Shown: one piece after another, positions 46,156 to 55,112 of the stretch
Layout: the number at the start of each line of letters is the position of its first letter
Numbering within the stretch: position 1 is the stretch's first letter
DNA from: Pararhizobium_B sp963760965
Lineage (GTDB): Bacteria > Pseudomonadota > Alphaproteobacteria > Rhizobiales > Rhizobiaceae
Reading direction: 5' to 3'
Length of the DNA: 64,000 nucleotides
Assembly: GCA_963760965.1 (NCBI GenBank)
Contig: CAVXEW010000007.1
Location: forward strand, 631,596 to 695,595
Translations under genes and position numbers: made by a program
Notes under the pieces: generated by a model
What the model was told of the DNA's origin: nothing
Database searches by the model: none
What the model saw: only the letters and a program-made list of their open reading frames with translations

Positions 46156-46596
46156 TCAGTGCAGCGTCTCGTCGCCGAGGTCCGGTGTCATCCACATCTT
46201 CTCGAGATTGTAGAATTCCCGGATTTCGGGGCGGAAGACATGAACGATGACGTCGCCGGCGTCGATCAGCACCCAGTCGCCATGGGAAAGGCCCTCGACG
46301 CGCGGAGCGCCGGCGGTCGTGCCTTTCAGGTCCCGGATCAAATGGTCGCAGATCGCCATGACATGACGGTTCGAACGCCCGGACGCGATCACCATGAAGT
46401 CGCCCAGGGCAGACTTGCCCGAGATGTCGATGGATACGATGTCTTCCGCTTTGGACTCCTCGAGACTGTCGAGGACCAGTCGAAGCGCGCGGTCGGCGGC
46501 CTCCTTGCCACTTTCCGCTGCTGATGAGAATACGCCCTCGGCGCTTCCCTTCACATGAGCTGTTCGCAGTGTCTTTCCTTCCTGGTGACTGAACAA
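46156..46596 (-). CDS. rsfS: ribosomal silencing factor RsfS
   Basis: The 146-residue protein binds L14 and blocks subunit joining in starvation. The domain runs from ALRLVLDSLEESKAEDIV to FRPEIREFYNLEKMW, with the characteristic FMVIASGRSNRHVMAICDHL and GLSHGDWVLIDAGDVIVHVF. The start is unclear: TTG 46596 has no ribosome site, while an in-frame CTG nine codons later has GGAAGGA at good spacing. It lies between nadD and rlmH. Confidence 0.9.
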   Translation of the reverse strand: MFSHQEGKTLRTAHVKGSAEGVFSSAAESGKEAADRALRLVLDSLEESKAEDIVSIDISGKSALGDFMVIASGRSNRHVMAICDHLIRDLKGTTAGAPRVEGLSHGDWVLIDAGDVIVHVFRPEIREFYNLEKMWMTPDLGDETLH

Positions 46597-46697
46597 GCCG
46601 GATATGGTCCGATGACATCACTTTACGAACCATGAGATAATGATAGGCACGGAAAGTTAAAGGTTTCAAGACGCCGATAATCGGCGTTGCGCCATCA

Positions 46698-47354
46698 TTA
46701 TTGGGGAGGCGAGCGGCGAATCGCGGTCGATGACAGCGAGGAGCGCGGCCCGTGAATGAATGTCCACGCAGGCGGCCTCAGCCGGGAGAGTGCTCCGGCG
46801 TCGTCCTCGTCGATCCGCGCGCGGCCGAATGTCTTGGCCATTTTTGCCGACAGGAACGAAAGGGTAGACCCGGGCCGGTCGATGATGGCGATTGGCACCT
46901 TGCACACGATGTCCTGCCAGTTCTGCCAGCGGTGGAAGCTCGCCAGGCTGTCCGCGCCCATCACCCAGACGAATCGGACAGCGGGGTTTCGCGCCTTCAC
47001 GAGCGAGATCGTCTCCGCCGTGAAGTTGAGCGTCCATGCCGCCTCGAAAGCCGTCACCCTCACCCGGGGATCCCTGACCAGGGCTTCGCTCATCGCTATC
47101 CTTTCGGCAAGCGGTGCCAGCTCGCCGCGATCCTTGAGCGGGTTGCCCGGCGTGACGATCCACCAGAGCTGGTCGAGCTTCAGCCGCCTCAACGCGATTT
47201 CCGCGACCAGCCTGTGGCCGGCATGCGGCGGATTGAACGAGCCGCCGAAAAGCCCGACCGCAAGACCCGGAGCCGCATGGGGCAGACGAAGATGGCGCCG
47301 GTCGACGGCCTCCGCCGGCACCACCGCACCTGGTGCTTCGGGGCGAACCGTCAC
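46698..47354 (-). CDS. nadD: nicotinate-nucleotide adenylyltransferase
   Basis: The 218-residue enzyme makes deamido-NAD from nicotinate mononucleotide and ATP. It has the nucleotidyltransferase GLFGGSFNPPHAGHRLVAEI with the HAGH signature, LWWIVTPGNPLKD, FVWVMGADSLASFHRW, and the C-terminal SSTAIR. GTG 47354 overlaps the proA stop (GTGA), indicating coupled translation. Confidence 0.94.
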   Translation of the reverse strand: MTVRPEAPGAVVPAEAVDRRHLRLPHAAPGLAVGLFGGSFNPPHAGHRLVAEIALRRLKLDQLWWIVTPGNPLKDRGELAPLAERIAMSEALVRDPRVRVTAFEAAWTLNFTAETISLVKARNPAVRFVWVMGADSLASFHRWQNWQDIVCKVPIAIIDRPGSTLSFLSAKMAKTFGRARIDEDDAGALSRLRPPAWTFIHGPRSSLSSTAIRRSPPQ

Positions 47355-48634
47355 GGACGCGTTTGGCCCGTTCCGCGGACACGGTACTTGAACGACGTCA
47401 ACTGTTCGACACCGACCGGTCCCCGCGCGTGCATCTTGCCGGTGGCGATGCCGATTTCGGCGCCCATGCCGAACTCCCCGCCGTCGGCAAACTGTGTCGA
47501 GGCATTGTGCAGCAGGATCGCCGAATCGACCTCGTTGAAGAAGCGCTCCACCACCGCCGGATCCTCGGCGACAACGGCCTCGGTGTGGTTCGAGGAGTAT
47601 TTCGCGATGTGGTCGATGGCGCCGCCGACGCCGTCGACCAGCGTGACCGAAATGATCGCGTCGTTGTACTCGGTCGACCAGTCCGCCTCCACTGCCGGCC
47701 TCACGCCCGGCACGCGATCGACGACGGCGGCAGAGCCCCGCACCTCGCAGCCGGCCCCTGCGAGCGCTTCGACGAGGGGCACGAGGTGCGTACCGGCGGC
47801 TTTGCGATCGACAAGCAGCGTCTCCGCCGCACCGCAAACGGAAGTGCGGCGCATCTTCGCGTTGACGACGATCCTCCTGGCCATCTCGAGATCGGCGGAG
47901 GCGTCGACATAGACGTGGCAGAGGCCCTCGAGATGCGCGAAGACCGGCACGCGCGCCTCCGACTGCACCCGCGCGACGAGGCTCTTCCCTCCACGCGGCA
48001 CGATGACGTCGATGGCGCCGTCGAGACCTTTCAGCATTTCGCCGACGGCCGCCCTGTCCGTCGTCGGCACCATCTGGATCGCATGCGCCGGCAAACCGGC
48101 AGCGGTCAGTCCCCTGACAAGGCAGGCGTAAATCGCCGAGGAAGAATTGATCGAGTCCGATCCGCCCCGCAGGATGACGGCGTTCCCGGCTTTCAGGCAG
48201 AGAGCGCCGGCATCGGCCGTCACGTTGGGCCGGCTCTCGTAGATGACCCCGACCACGCCGAGCGGGGTGCGCACGCGCTCGATGGCGAGGCCATTCGGCC
48301 GCACCCATGAGGCTATGACCACGCCCACCGGGTCGGGCAATTCGGCGATGGCCCGGATGCCGTTCGCCATCGCCTCTACGCGCGCACTGTCGAGTTTCAG
48401 ACGGTCCATGAAGGACGCAGTCATTCCCGCCTCCTGCGCGTTCTGCATGTCGATCGCGTTGGCGGCGAGAATGTCCTCGCAGGCCTCGGCGATCGCCTGC
48501 GCCATTCCGACGAGGGCCGCACGCTTGCGCTCGGCCGTGGCGATCGCCAGCGGCCGGCTCGCCGCCCGGGCATTGCGGCCGACTTCGGCCATCATCGCGG
48601 CAATCGCGTCCTGTTCCTTCGGCCCGCTAAGCAT
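47351..48634 (-). CDS. proA: glutamate-5-semialdehyde dehydrogenase
   Basis: The 427-residue enzyme reduces glutamyl 5-phosphate in proline synthesis. It has VGVIYESRPNVTADAGALCLK, NAVILRGGSDSINS, and the catalytic-cysteine segment RTSVCGAAETLLVDR. It overlaps proB by 8 bases. ATG 48634 is favoured over 48640 because AGGA then lies 7 bases upstream. Confidence 0.95.
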   Translation of the reverse strand: MLSGPKEQDAIAAMMAEVGRNARAASRPLAIATAERKRAALVGMAQAIAEACEDILAANAIDMQNAQEAGMTASFMDRLKLDSARVEAMANGIRAIAELPDPVGVVIASWVRPNGLAIERVRTPLGVVGVIYESRPNVTADAGALCLKAGNAVILRGGSDSINSSSAIYACLVRGLTAAGLPAHAIQMVPTTDRAAVGEMLKGLDGAIDVIVPRGGKSLVARVQSEARVPVFAHLEGLCHVYVDASADLEMARRIVVNAKMRRTSVCGAAETLLVDRKAAGTHLVPLVEALAGAGCEVRGSAAVVDRVPGVRPAVEADWSTEYNDAIISVTLVDGVGGAIDHIAKYSSNHTEAVVAEDPAVVERFFNEVDSAILLHNASTQFADGGEFGMGAEIGIATGKMHARGPVGVEQLTSFKYRVRGTGQTRP

Positions 48635-49817
48635 CGGCATGTCCTTTCGCGTCGTCGGCGAACCCGTCCGGCTCTTCCTTCGAGCGAACGGGGACGCCTG
48701 TCAACACCAGGTCGTCGCGGTGGATCACGGCCGAGCGCCCGACATAGCCAAGGATTCCGGCGATGTCGCCCGACTTGCGCCCGGCAATCTGTCTCGCCTC
48801 GTCGGAGTCGTATCCGGCGAGCCCGCGAGCGACCTCGCGGCCGTCCGCCCCTATCACCGCGACGGCGTCCCCCCTGTGAAAGCTGCCCGACACCTGCCGC
48901 ACGCCCGCCGGCAGCAGGCTCTTGCCCGATCGGAGCGCCCGCTCGGCTCCCGCGTCGATCGTCAGCCGGCCTGCGGGAACGAGCTGTCCCGCGATCCAGG
49001 TCTTGCGCGCAGCCACGGGCGAACCCGCCGGCGCAAAGCGGGACGCGCGCGCGCCCGCGTCGATCGCCGACAAGGGATTGAGCGCCTTGCCGGAGGCGAT
49101 GATCATGGCGCACCCTGCCGCCGTGGCGATCCGGCCGGCATCGATCTTCGTGCGCATTCCGCCGCGTGACAGCTCCGAACCCGCATCTCCCGCCATCGAT
49201 TCGATCTCCGGCGTGATGGCCTCGATTTCGCCGAGATGACGGGCTTCCGGATCGGATCCGGGCGGCGCCGTGTAGAGCCCGTCGACATCCGAAAGCAGCA
49301 CGAGCATGTCGCAGCCTGTCATCGTCGCGACACGGGCCGCCAGGCGGTCATTGTCGCCATAGCGGATTTCGGTCGTGGCGACGGTGTCGTTCTCGTTGAT
49401 GATGGGCACGGCCCCGAGCCCGATGAGCTGGCCGACGGTTGCCCGCGCGTTCAGGTAGCGCCGTCGTTCCTCCGTGTCGCCAAGCGTCAGCAGGACCTGG
49501 CCGGCGACGATCCCGTGGCGCGACAGGCTCTCCGTCCAGGCGCGCGCAAGGGCGATCTGCCCGACCGCGGCGGCCGCCTGGCTTTCCTCGAGCTTCAGCG
49601 CCCGCCCCGGCAGACGAAGCACGGTGCGACCGAGCGCGATCGCTCCCGACGACACCACCAGCACCTCGGTGCCTCCGTTCCTGAGCGACGCCACGTCGTC
49701 GCACAGCGCATCCAGCCAGTCTCGTTTCAGACCGCTCCTGCGATCGACGAGGAGCGCCGAGCCGATCTTGACGACGATCCGGCGGTAGTTCTTCAGCTCT
49801 GCTGCGGGCGAGGCCAT
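48627..49817 (-). CDS. proB: glutamate 5-kinase
   Basis: This 396-residue kinase catalyses the first step of proline synthesis. The amino-acid-kinase domain has IVVKIGSALLVD, VLVVSSGAIALG, NENDTVATTEIRYGDNDRLAA and GGMRTKIDAGRIA. A C-terminal PUA domain covers about residues 280-375 (RLTIDAGAERALRSGKSLLP). It begins 4 bases after the obgE stop and overlaps proA. Confidence 0.95.
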   Translation of the reverse strand: MASPAAELKNYRRIVVKIGSALLVDRRSGLKRDWLDALCDDVASLRNGGTEVLVVSSGAIALGRTVLRLPGRALKLEESQAAAAVGQIALARAWTESLSRHGIVAGQVLLTLGDTEERRRYLNARATVGQLIGLGAVPIINENDTVATTEIRYGDNDRLAARVATMTGCDMLVLLSDVDGLYTAPPGSDPEARHLGEIEAITPEIESMAGDAGSELSRGGMRTKIDAGRIATAAGCAMIIASGKALNPLSAIDAGARASRFAPAGSPVAARKTWIAGQLVPAGRLTIDAGAERALRSGKSLLPAGVRQVSGSFHRGDAVAVIGADGREVARGLAGYDSDEARQIAGRKSGDIAGILGYVGRSAVIHRDDLVLTGVPVRSKEEPDGFADDAKGHADA

Positions 49818-49821
49818 CGCA

Positions 49822-50868
49822 CTATGCGCCCCGGTCGTCGAGCGGCGGCGCCTTTACCGCACCTTCCAGCTCGTCCTCCTGGGTCTTCGCGATGACGTCG
49901 CGGAGGGTTCTCAACACCTGCTGGAGCCCCTCGCCCGAGACCGACGACATCAACAGCGGCGTGGTCCCGATCGCCTTCGCCAGCGCCGCGGATCGTTCGA
50001 CGCGCAGGTCGTCGTCGAGAATGTCCACCTGCGACAGGACGACGACCTCGGGCTTGTCGGTCAGGCCATGGCCGTATGCCTCCAGTTCCCTGCGGACCGT
50101 GCGATAGGCGTTCGCAGGATCATCTTCCTGCGCCGAGACGAGGTGCAGCAGCACCCGGGTGCGCTCCACATGGCCGAGGAATCGGTCGCCGATGCCGACG
50201 CCCTCGTGCGCTCCCTCGATCAGGCCGGGGATATCCGCCAGGACGAATTCGCGACCATCGACCGAGGCGACGCCGAGATTGGGGTGCAGGGTCGTGAAGG
50301 GATAGTCGGCGATCTTCGGACGTGCCCGCGTGACGGCAGCGAGCAGCGTCGACTTGCCGGCGTTCGGCAACCCGACGAGCCCGGCGTCGGCGATCAGCTT
50401 GAGTCTCAGCCAGATCGTCTTCTCCACGCCGGGCAAGCCGGGATTGGCGCGCCTCGGCGCCTGGTTGGTCGAGGTCTTGAAATGCGCATTGCCGAAGCCG
50501 CCATTGCCACCCGCGGCGAGCCTGTAGCGCTGCCCTTCCTCTGTGAGGTCGCAGATCGGCGTCTCGTTGTCTTCCTCGAACACCTGGGTGCCGACCGGCA
50601 CCTTCAGCGTGACGTCGTCGCCGCCCGCGCCCGTCCGGTTCCGGCCCATGCCGTGCATTCCGGTCTTGGCCTTGTGGTGCTGCTGGTAGCGATAGTCGAT
50701 GAGCGTGTTGAGGCCCTGCACCGCCTCGATCCAGACATCGCCGCCGCGCCCGCCGTCGCCGCCGTCCGGCCCGCCGAACTCGATGTACTTCTCGTGCCGG
50801 AACGACACCGCGCCGGCACCGCCGTCTCCGGATCGGATGAACACTCTGGCCTGGTCGAGGAACTTCAT
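49822..50868 (-). CDS. obgE: Obg-family GTPase
   Basis: The 348-residue essential GTPase acts in 50S assembly and stress control. The glycine-rich OBG domain is FLDQARVFIRSGDGGAGAVS onward. The G domain has P-loop GLPNAGKSTLLAAV, switch FTTLHPNLG, DIPGLIEGAHEG, and LSQVDILDD in place of NKxD. The C-terminus is short. An ATG at 50895 would add nine residues not usual in the family. Confidence 0.95.
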   Translation of the reverse strand: MKFLDQARVFIRSGDGGAGAVSFRHEKYIEFGGPDGGDGGRGGDVWIEAVQGLNTLIDYRYQQHHKAKTGMHGMGRNRTGAGGDDVTLKVPVGTQVFEEDNETPICDLTEEGQRYRLAAGGNGGFGNAHFKTSTNQAPRRANPGLPGVEKTIWLRLKLIADAGLVGLPNAGKSTLLAAVTRARPKIADYPFTTLHPNLGVASVDGREFVLADIPGLIEGAHEGVGIGDRFLGHVERTRVLLHLVSAQEDDPANAYRTVRRELEAYGHGLTDKPEVVVLSQVDILDDDLRVERSAALAKAIGTTPLLMSSVSGEGLQQVLRTLRDVIAKTQEDELEGAVKAPPLDDRGA

Positions 50869-51111
50869 GTTTCGGGCGATCTTTGCGGACGACATCCATG
50901 CGCCGGACGGCCTTGCCGCTGCGGCGTTCGAGGGCGCATCGATACAGTCGCCAAAACTTCAGGTCAAAGGAAATCAGGGCAGGCCCGTTCGGGTGCATGC
51001 CGCCAACGGTTCCCCGCCGGCCAAGCGATGCGCATCGGTTCGGTTCCGGACGGGCACTGCAGGCAGCGCGTCCCGGCAGGAATGCCGGGGCGCGCGTCGG
51101 CGCGGCGGCGT

Positions 51112-51717
51112 CTAGACGACATGCCTGTAGGCGGCCGGCGCGGAACCGGCCACGGGGATGAAGCCGTCGGCATCGAGTTGCGACTCGACGAGAGGCTGGC
51201 TGCAGTTGCGGGCGAGCGCGAACGTCTCGCTGAGCCCGGTAACCGCAAAGCCCAGCTTTCGCTGCAACCGCAGGGCGGCCGCGTTGTCGCTCAGCACCCG
51301 CGAACGGATGCACCCGCCCCGGACCGCCGCGAAATGCCAGCCGACGGCGGCGCTCACCGCTTCGCTCATCAGCCCGCGCCGCCAGCACCGCCTGTCGACC
51401 CAGTAGCCGAGTTCAACGCCTCTCGCACGCAGGTCGAAATGAACGACCCCGATGGCGTTTCCCTCGCAGGTCACGGCGAAGGCGAAGCCCGCTTCGCCGA
51501 TCCCGTTCGGGCGCCCGCCGATCCAGTCGAGCGCGTCCTGCCGGAAGTACGGGCGCGGCACGCGCAAGAGCATGCGGGCGACCTCGTAGTCGGCGAGACC
51601 GGCGGCGATGGCATCGGCGTCGGCCGCCCGGGGAGCGCGCAGGACGAGCCGCCGCGTCTCGAGGGCTGGAAGGCGTTGCGGCATTGCGTTGCCCGCGGCC
51701 TCGCGGAGCGCCGTCAT
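51112..51717 (-). CDS. GNAT acetyltransferase (RimJ/RimL type), first of a tandem pair
   Basis: The 201-residue protein starts LETRRLVLRAPRAADADAI, the RimJ-like opening, and has VELGYWVDRRCWRRGLMSEA for acetyl-CoA binding followed by SRVLSDNAAALRLQRKLGF. Its ATG overlaps the stop of the upstream paralogue (ATGA). The substrate is unknown: it could be a ribosomal-protein N-terminus or a small amine. Confidence 0.85.
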   Translation of the reverse strand: MTALREAAGNAMPQRLPALETRRLVLRAPRAADADAIAAGLADYEVARMLLRVPRPYFRQDALDWIGGRPNGIGEAGFAFAVTCEGNAIGVVHFDLRARGVELGYWVDRRCWRRGLMSEAVSAAVGWHFAAVRGGCIRSRVLSDNAAALRLQRKLGFAVTGLSETFALARNCSQPLVESQLDADGFIPVAGSAPAAYRHVV

Positions 51718-52328
51718 CTTCCCGCCCCCCAGGTCCTGAGCGAAACCCAGGTTTTCCGGTCGAGACGGAACCACTCGACCGGAACGGGGCCTCCGAGCGC
51801 CAGCGAAGGAGCCATTCCGTTGCCCTGGTACTGGAAGCCGCACTTCTGGATCACCCGCCGCGAAGCGTGGTTCGTCACCCGGCAGCGCGCGTCGATCTGC
51901 TCGATCTCGCGCGTGCGGAACGCCATGTCGACGACGGCTTGCGCCATCTCGGTGGCATAGCCCCTTCCCCAGTGCGGCTCGCCGAGCCAGTAGCCGAGCT
52001 CGAGCGTCACTTCGTCGTCCTGAGGTTCGAGGCCGGCGCAGCCAAGGAACTCGCCGGTTTCGGCGATGGTGATCGCGTAGACGCACTTGCCGATCTCGCG
52101 CTCTTTCGCGCGATTGACGAAGCTCGTGGCATCGGCGCGCGTATATGGATGAGGCATGCGCGACACCATCGCCGCGACATGACCGTTGTTGGCGAGATCG
52201 GCAAGGGCGTCGACATCCTCGACATGCGGCGCGCGCAGGCAGAGCCGCTCTGTCAGCAGGATGGGACAGTCTGCGTCCAGCGCGTCCCGGCTCCGCCGGC
52301 CCTGGTCCCGGGTCAGTTCGAATTGCAT
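51714..52328 (-). CDS. GNAT acetyltransferase (RimJ/RimL type), second of a tandem pair
   Basis: The 204-residue protein has LTERLCLRAPHVEDVDALAD, then TLELGYWLGEPHWGRGYATE and DARCRVTNHASRRVIQKCGF. GGAGG precedes ATG 52328; the upstream ATG at 52376 lies inside a terminator stem and is therefore unlikely. It forms an overlapping pair with the gene at 51112, usual between rpmA and obgE in Rhizobiales. Confidence 0.87.
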   Translation of the reverse strand: MQFELTRDQGRRSRDALDADCPILLTERLCLRAPHVEDVDALADLANNGHVAAMVSRMPHPYTRADATSFVNRAKEREIGKCVYAITIAETGEFLGCAGLEPQDDEVTLELGYWLGEPHWGRGYATEMAQAVVDMAFRTREIEQIDARCRVTNHASRRVIQKCGFQYQGNGMAPSLALGGPVPVEWFRLDRKTWVSLRTWGAGR

Positions 52329-52350
52329 GGTCCAGTCCTCCGGTCCGAAA

Positions 52351-52385
52351 GAAAAGGGGGAGATGGTCTGTCCCATCTCCCCCTT
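52351..52385 (-). terminator. terminator of rplU-rpmA
   Basis: AAGGGGGAGATGG and CCATCTCCCCCTT form a 13-pair stem around a 6-base loop; on the minus strand it runs into TTTTCTTTC. It lies between rpmA and the acetyltransferase pair. Confidence 0.85.
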
Positions 52386-52452
52386 CCGGACGTTGGCCTG
52401 AACTCTGTTCAGCCGGGTCGATGAGACGCCGGCTGTTTTTGAGCGCTACCGG

Positions 52453-52722
52453 CTATTCCGCTGCTTCCGCTTTCGGCATTACCGACACGTAAGTGCGGCC
52501 GTTCGCCTTCGTGCGGAAGGAGACGTTGCCTGCCGAGGTCGCGAAAATCGTATGGTCCTTGCCGAGACCGACATTGGTGCCCGGGTGCCACTTGGTGCCG
52601 CGCTGACGCACGATGATGTTGCCGGCCACGACCTTCTCGCCGCCGAACTTCTTCACGCCGAGACGCTTGGATTCCGAATCGCGCCCGTTGCGCGAAGAAC
52701 CGCCGGCTTTCTTGTGTGCCAT
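52453..52722 (-). CDS. rpmA: 50S ribosomal protein L27
   Basis: The 89-residue protein begins MAHKKAGGSSRNGRDSESKR, followed by LGVKKFGGEKVVAGNIIVRQ and RGTKWHPGTNVGLGKDHTIF. It extends toward the peptidyl-transferase centre. It is cotranscribed with rplU. Confidence 0.97.
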   Translation of the reverse strand: MAHKKAGGSSRNGRDSESKRLGVKKFGGEKVVAGNIIVRQRGTKWHPGTNVGLGKDHTIFATSAGNVSFRTKANGRTYVSVMPKAEAAE

Positions 52723-52767
52723 GTGTCTGCTCCTGAAACTCTTGTCGCCGTTCTAGCTCGATCCGCC

Positions 52768-53433
52768 TTACTTGGCGAGGTCCTTGGCCTGTTCGCGCCA
52801 GTCGCTGATCTGCGCGGCGGAAAAGGGCATGTGCTCGTCGATCGTCGCGATCTGCTCGTCGGTAAGCGCAGCGATCTGCGCGAAGGTCGTGATGCCTTCT
52901 GCGTTGAGGTCCTTTGCCGCGACGGGGCCGATGCCCTTGATCTTCGTGAGGTCGTCACCCTTGCCCGCCGGCGTCTCGAACAGCGGCTTGGCCGCCCCTT
53001 CCGCCTTTGCCGGGGCCTTTTCCGCCTTCGGTTCGGCGGCCTTCTTCGGCGCCCCCTCCTTCGCATCGTCCTTCGGCGCCGCTTCCTTGCGGGCGGCGGC
53101 CTTCTTCGACGGCTTGGCGCCGCCGGTCAGGATCTCGGCGATCCGGACGATAGTCTCGTGCTGGCGATGGCCGCGGCTGCGCTTGGAATTCTGGCGGCGA
53201 CGCTTCTTGAAGGCGATGACCTTGCGCGCACGGCCCTGCTCGACGACTTCCGCCGTCACCATGGCACCGTCGACGAAGGGCACGCCGATCGCGGCACCGG
53301 CGCCTTCGCCGACCATGAGCACCTCGTTGAATTCGACCATGTCGCCGGCTTCCCCGGCGAGCTTCTCGACGGTCAACAGGTCGTTGGCCGCGACGCGGTA
53401 CTGCTTACCGCCTGTCTTGATGACTGCGAACAT
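52768..53433 (-). CDS. rplU: 50S ribosomal protein L21 with C-terminal helix-hairpin-helix extension
   Basis: Residues 1-103 are L21 (MFAVIKTGGKQYRVAANDLL to KRRRQNSKRSRGHRQHETIV). About 118 more residues follow, against roughly 103 in total for E. coli L21. The extension is a Lys/Ala/Pro-rich linker and then a folded end, LTKIKGIGPVAAKDLNAEGI with TTFAQIAALTDEQIATID, a helix-hairpin-helix-like unit also found in other Rhizobiales L21 proteins. Its role is not known to me. It heads the rplU-rpmA operon. Confidence 0.94.
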   Translation of the reverse strand: MFAVIKTGGKQYRVAANDLLTVEKLAGEAGDMVEFNEVLMVGEGAGAAIGVPFVDGAMVTAEVVEQGRARKVIAFKKRRRQNSKRSRGHRQHETIVRIAEILTGGAKPSKKAAARKEAAPKDDAKEGAPKKAAEPKAEKAPAKAEGAAKPLFETPAGKGDDLTKIKGIGPVAAKDLNAEGITTFAQIAALTDEQIATIDEHMPFSAAQISDWREQAKDLAK

Positions 53434-53762
53434 TTTTTGCCTTTCGCGTTCGTTCCGGCTTTTCCGATCGATCCGGCAGCGCCGGGTAGTCGAAGGCCGT
53501 CTTCTTTTCAGTCGGGTTCATCGGGAAGCAGCGGAACCGCCTTCAGGCGCATCTCCGTCCTGCTCCGTGGGATGTCGATGGGAGAATGCCGTCGGCACGA
53601 CACTTCCGCGCGAAGAGGGCTCCCCCTCGCGACCTGCGCGGCTTACGCAGTCGCCCGGAAAATGTCAATATGGCGCCTGCAAATTCCGATAGCCGCACCC
53701 TTGTGCGAGCCGCCATCACTCGCTATGACAGCGCCCGCGCCGAACGCGCCGACCACGTTTCC
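53434..53762. other. intergenic, divergent regulatory region
   Basis: This 329-base stretch separates rplU (minus) from tRNA-Ser (plus). It should hold the rplU promoter on one side and the tRNA promoter on the other. I see no convincing gene and no long repeat. Confidence 0.4.
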
Positions 53763-55087
53763 GGAGAGGTGGCAGAGTGGTTGAATGCACCGCACTCGAA
53801 ATGCGGCATACGGGCAACCGTATCGGGGGTTCGAATCCCCCCCTCTCCGCCAGTGGTTTTCCTGTACATCCCGGAGACATGGGTAACAGATCGTACCTGA
53901 GACATGGGTGACAGCCTCGTGCCGAACGGGCTGTCGATGGTTTGCAATGTCCTCTGTTCCAGGTCGATATAACCGAGATCGTACTGCATGAAGCTTATCA
54001 GCCAAATGCCGTCGTCCACCTCCTTGATTCCCAGCCTCTGACCGGCAAGCACCGTCGATATGTTGATCTTCTTGCGGTGCATGCAGATGCGTCCGCATGC
54101 GGTGACCATGATGTCCTTGTCGTGGAATGGGTAGGTCAGGTCCGGCAGGCCGTGATAGGGCCGTGAAGAGGGTGCGTAGCGCTCGGCCGGCAGCTTCATG
54201 GCGAGCGCCTCGTGGGGGCGTTCATCGTTGAATTCGCTGATAAAGGCGTCGAGCCGTGCCTGCTGCTGGAGCGCGTTCATGGCCGGCGGCCGGGCGGTCT
54301 CCTGCTTCAGGGTTCGATGCATGCGCTCATGCCGGCCGTTCTCCTGGGGCCGCCCCGGCCTGATGCGCTCGATTGCGATGCCGAGCCTCAGCCACCAGAC
54401 CGACAGCCTGGAGAGATTGTAGAGGCCGTTCGGGCTGGCGAAGGGGACACCATTGTCGCTTCGGATCGCCTGCGGCAGGCCGCGGTCCCTGAAGAGGCGG
54501 ATGAAGGCCTCGATGACCGGCGCTTCCTTCGTCGTTTCAAGGGCTTCGGCGACAAGCAGGTAGCGGGAGGCCTGGTCGGTGACCGTCAGGGGGTAACAGT
54601 AGCGGCCGTTGCCGAGCTTGAACTCGCCCTTGAAGTCGGCGCACCACAGGTCGTTGGGCGCCACCGCCTGCGAGAGCGGCGTGCCCATGGCCTTGCGAGC
54701 CCGGTGCCTCTTGCGGGCCTGGCTCACAAGGCCATGGCGGTCGAGCACCGCGTGCACCGTGCTCCTGGCCGGAATGCGCACGTCGCCGGCCAGTCGGCGC
54801 ACCAGGAGCTCCCGGATCTTCCTGGCACCCCAGTGCGGCTTCTCCCGCTTCGTCTCGACGATCAGCCGCTCGATCTGGCCGGGCAACTGGTTGGCGTATC
54901 TGACCGGCCGCCGCGACCGGTCGGCGAGCGCCTCCAGGCCGTCTTCCTTGTAGCGGTTGAAAATCTTGTAGCCGGTCTTCCGCGAGATGCCGAATTCCCG
55001 GCACACGTCACTCATGCCCTCTCCCTCGAGAAGCCGAGCGACAAAGCGCATACGTTCCTCCATCACCGAACACTCTCTCCACGGCAT
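53723..55087 (-). CDS. IS481-family transposase, frame runs past the element
   Basis: This integrase-core transposase starts at ATG 55087 (MPWRECSVMEERMRFVARLL) after GGGGAGATGTT. A helix-turn-helix region (VCREFGISRKTGYKIFNRYK) comes first, then the DDE core: LWCADFKGEF, AIRSDNGVPFAS and ENGRHERMH. The true domain ends near GYIDLEQRTLQTIDSPFGTR, around 53925. Normal relatives stop there; here no stop occurs and the frame runs through the left repeat and the antisense of tRNA-Ser to 53723, so roughly the last 60 residues are not meaningful. Confidence 0.85.
   Translation of the reverse strand: MPWRECSVMEERMRFVARLLEGEGMSDVCREFGISRKTGYKIFNRYKEDGLEALADRSRRPVRYANQLPGQIERLIVETKREKPHWGARKIRELLVRRLAGDVRIPARSTVHAVLDRHGLVSQARKRHRARKAMGTPLSQAVAPNDLWCADFKGEFKLGNGRYCYPLTVTDQASRYLLVAEALETTKEAPVIEAFIRLFRDRGLPQAIRSDNGVPFASPNGLYNLSRLSVWWLRLGIAIERIRPGRPQENGRHERMHRTLKQETARPPAMNALQQQARLDAFISEFNDERPHEALAMKLPAERYAPSSRPYHGLPDLTYPFHDKDIMVTACGRICMHRKKINISTVLAGQRLGIKEVDDGIWLISFMQYDLGYIDLEQRTLQTIDSPFGTRLSPMSQVRSVTHVSGMYRKTTGGEGGIRTPDTVARMPHFECGAFNHSATSPETWSARSARALS
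53763..53852 (+). tRNA. tRNA-Ser (anticodon CGA)
   Basis: The acceptor stem is GGAGAGG/CCTCTCC, the anticodon stem-loop is CCGCA-CTCGAAA-TGCGG with anticodon CGA, a long variable arm (ACGGGCAACCGT) marks a class II tRNA, and the T-arm has GGTTCGAATCC. CCA is encoded at 53850-53852. It reads UCG. The accessory region begins directly at its 3' end. Confidence 0.95.
53843..53852. repeat. possible att core copy 1 (CTCTCCGCCA)
   Basis: The last ten bases of the tRNA including CCA recur exactly at 55168-55177, just inside the IS481 insertion and before the integrase gene. Tyrosine integrases commonly use tRNA 3' ends, so this may be an attachment core. Ten bases is short, so chance is not excluded. 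Confidence 0.35.
53871..53914. repeat. left terminal inverted repeat of the IS481-type element
   Basis: It contains GAGACATGGGTAACA and a second copy GAGACATGGGTGACA, and matches the right end in inverted orientation with a handful of mismatches. Confidence 0.7.
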
Positions 55088-55112
55088 CAACATCTCCCCC
55101 GAAAAAGGGAAA

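Noticed and set aside
53760..53860. Peptide GGEGGIRTPDTVARMPHFEC as a protein domain
   Set aside because: It is the antisense translation of tRNA-Ser, a familiar artefact.
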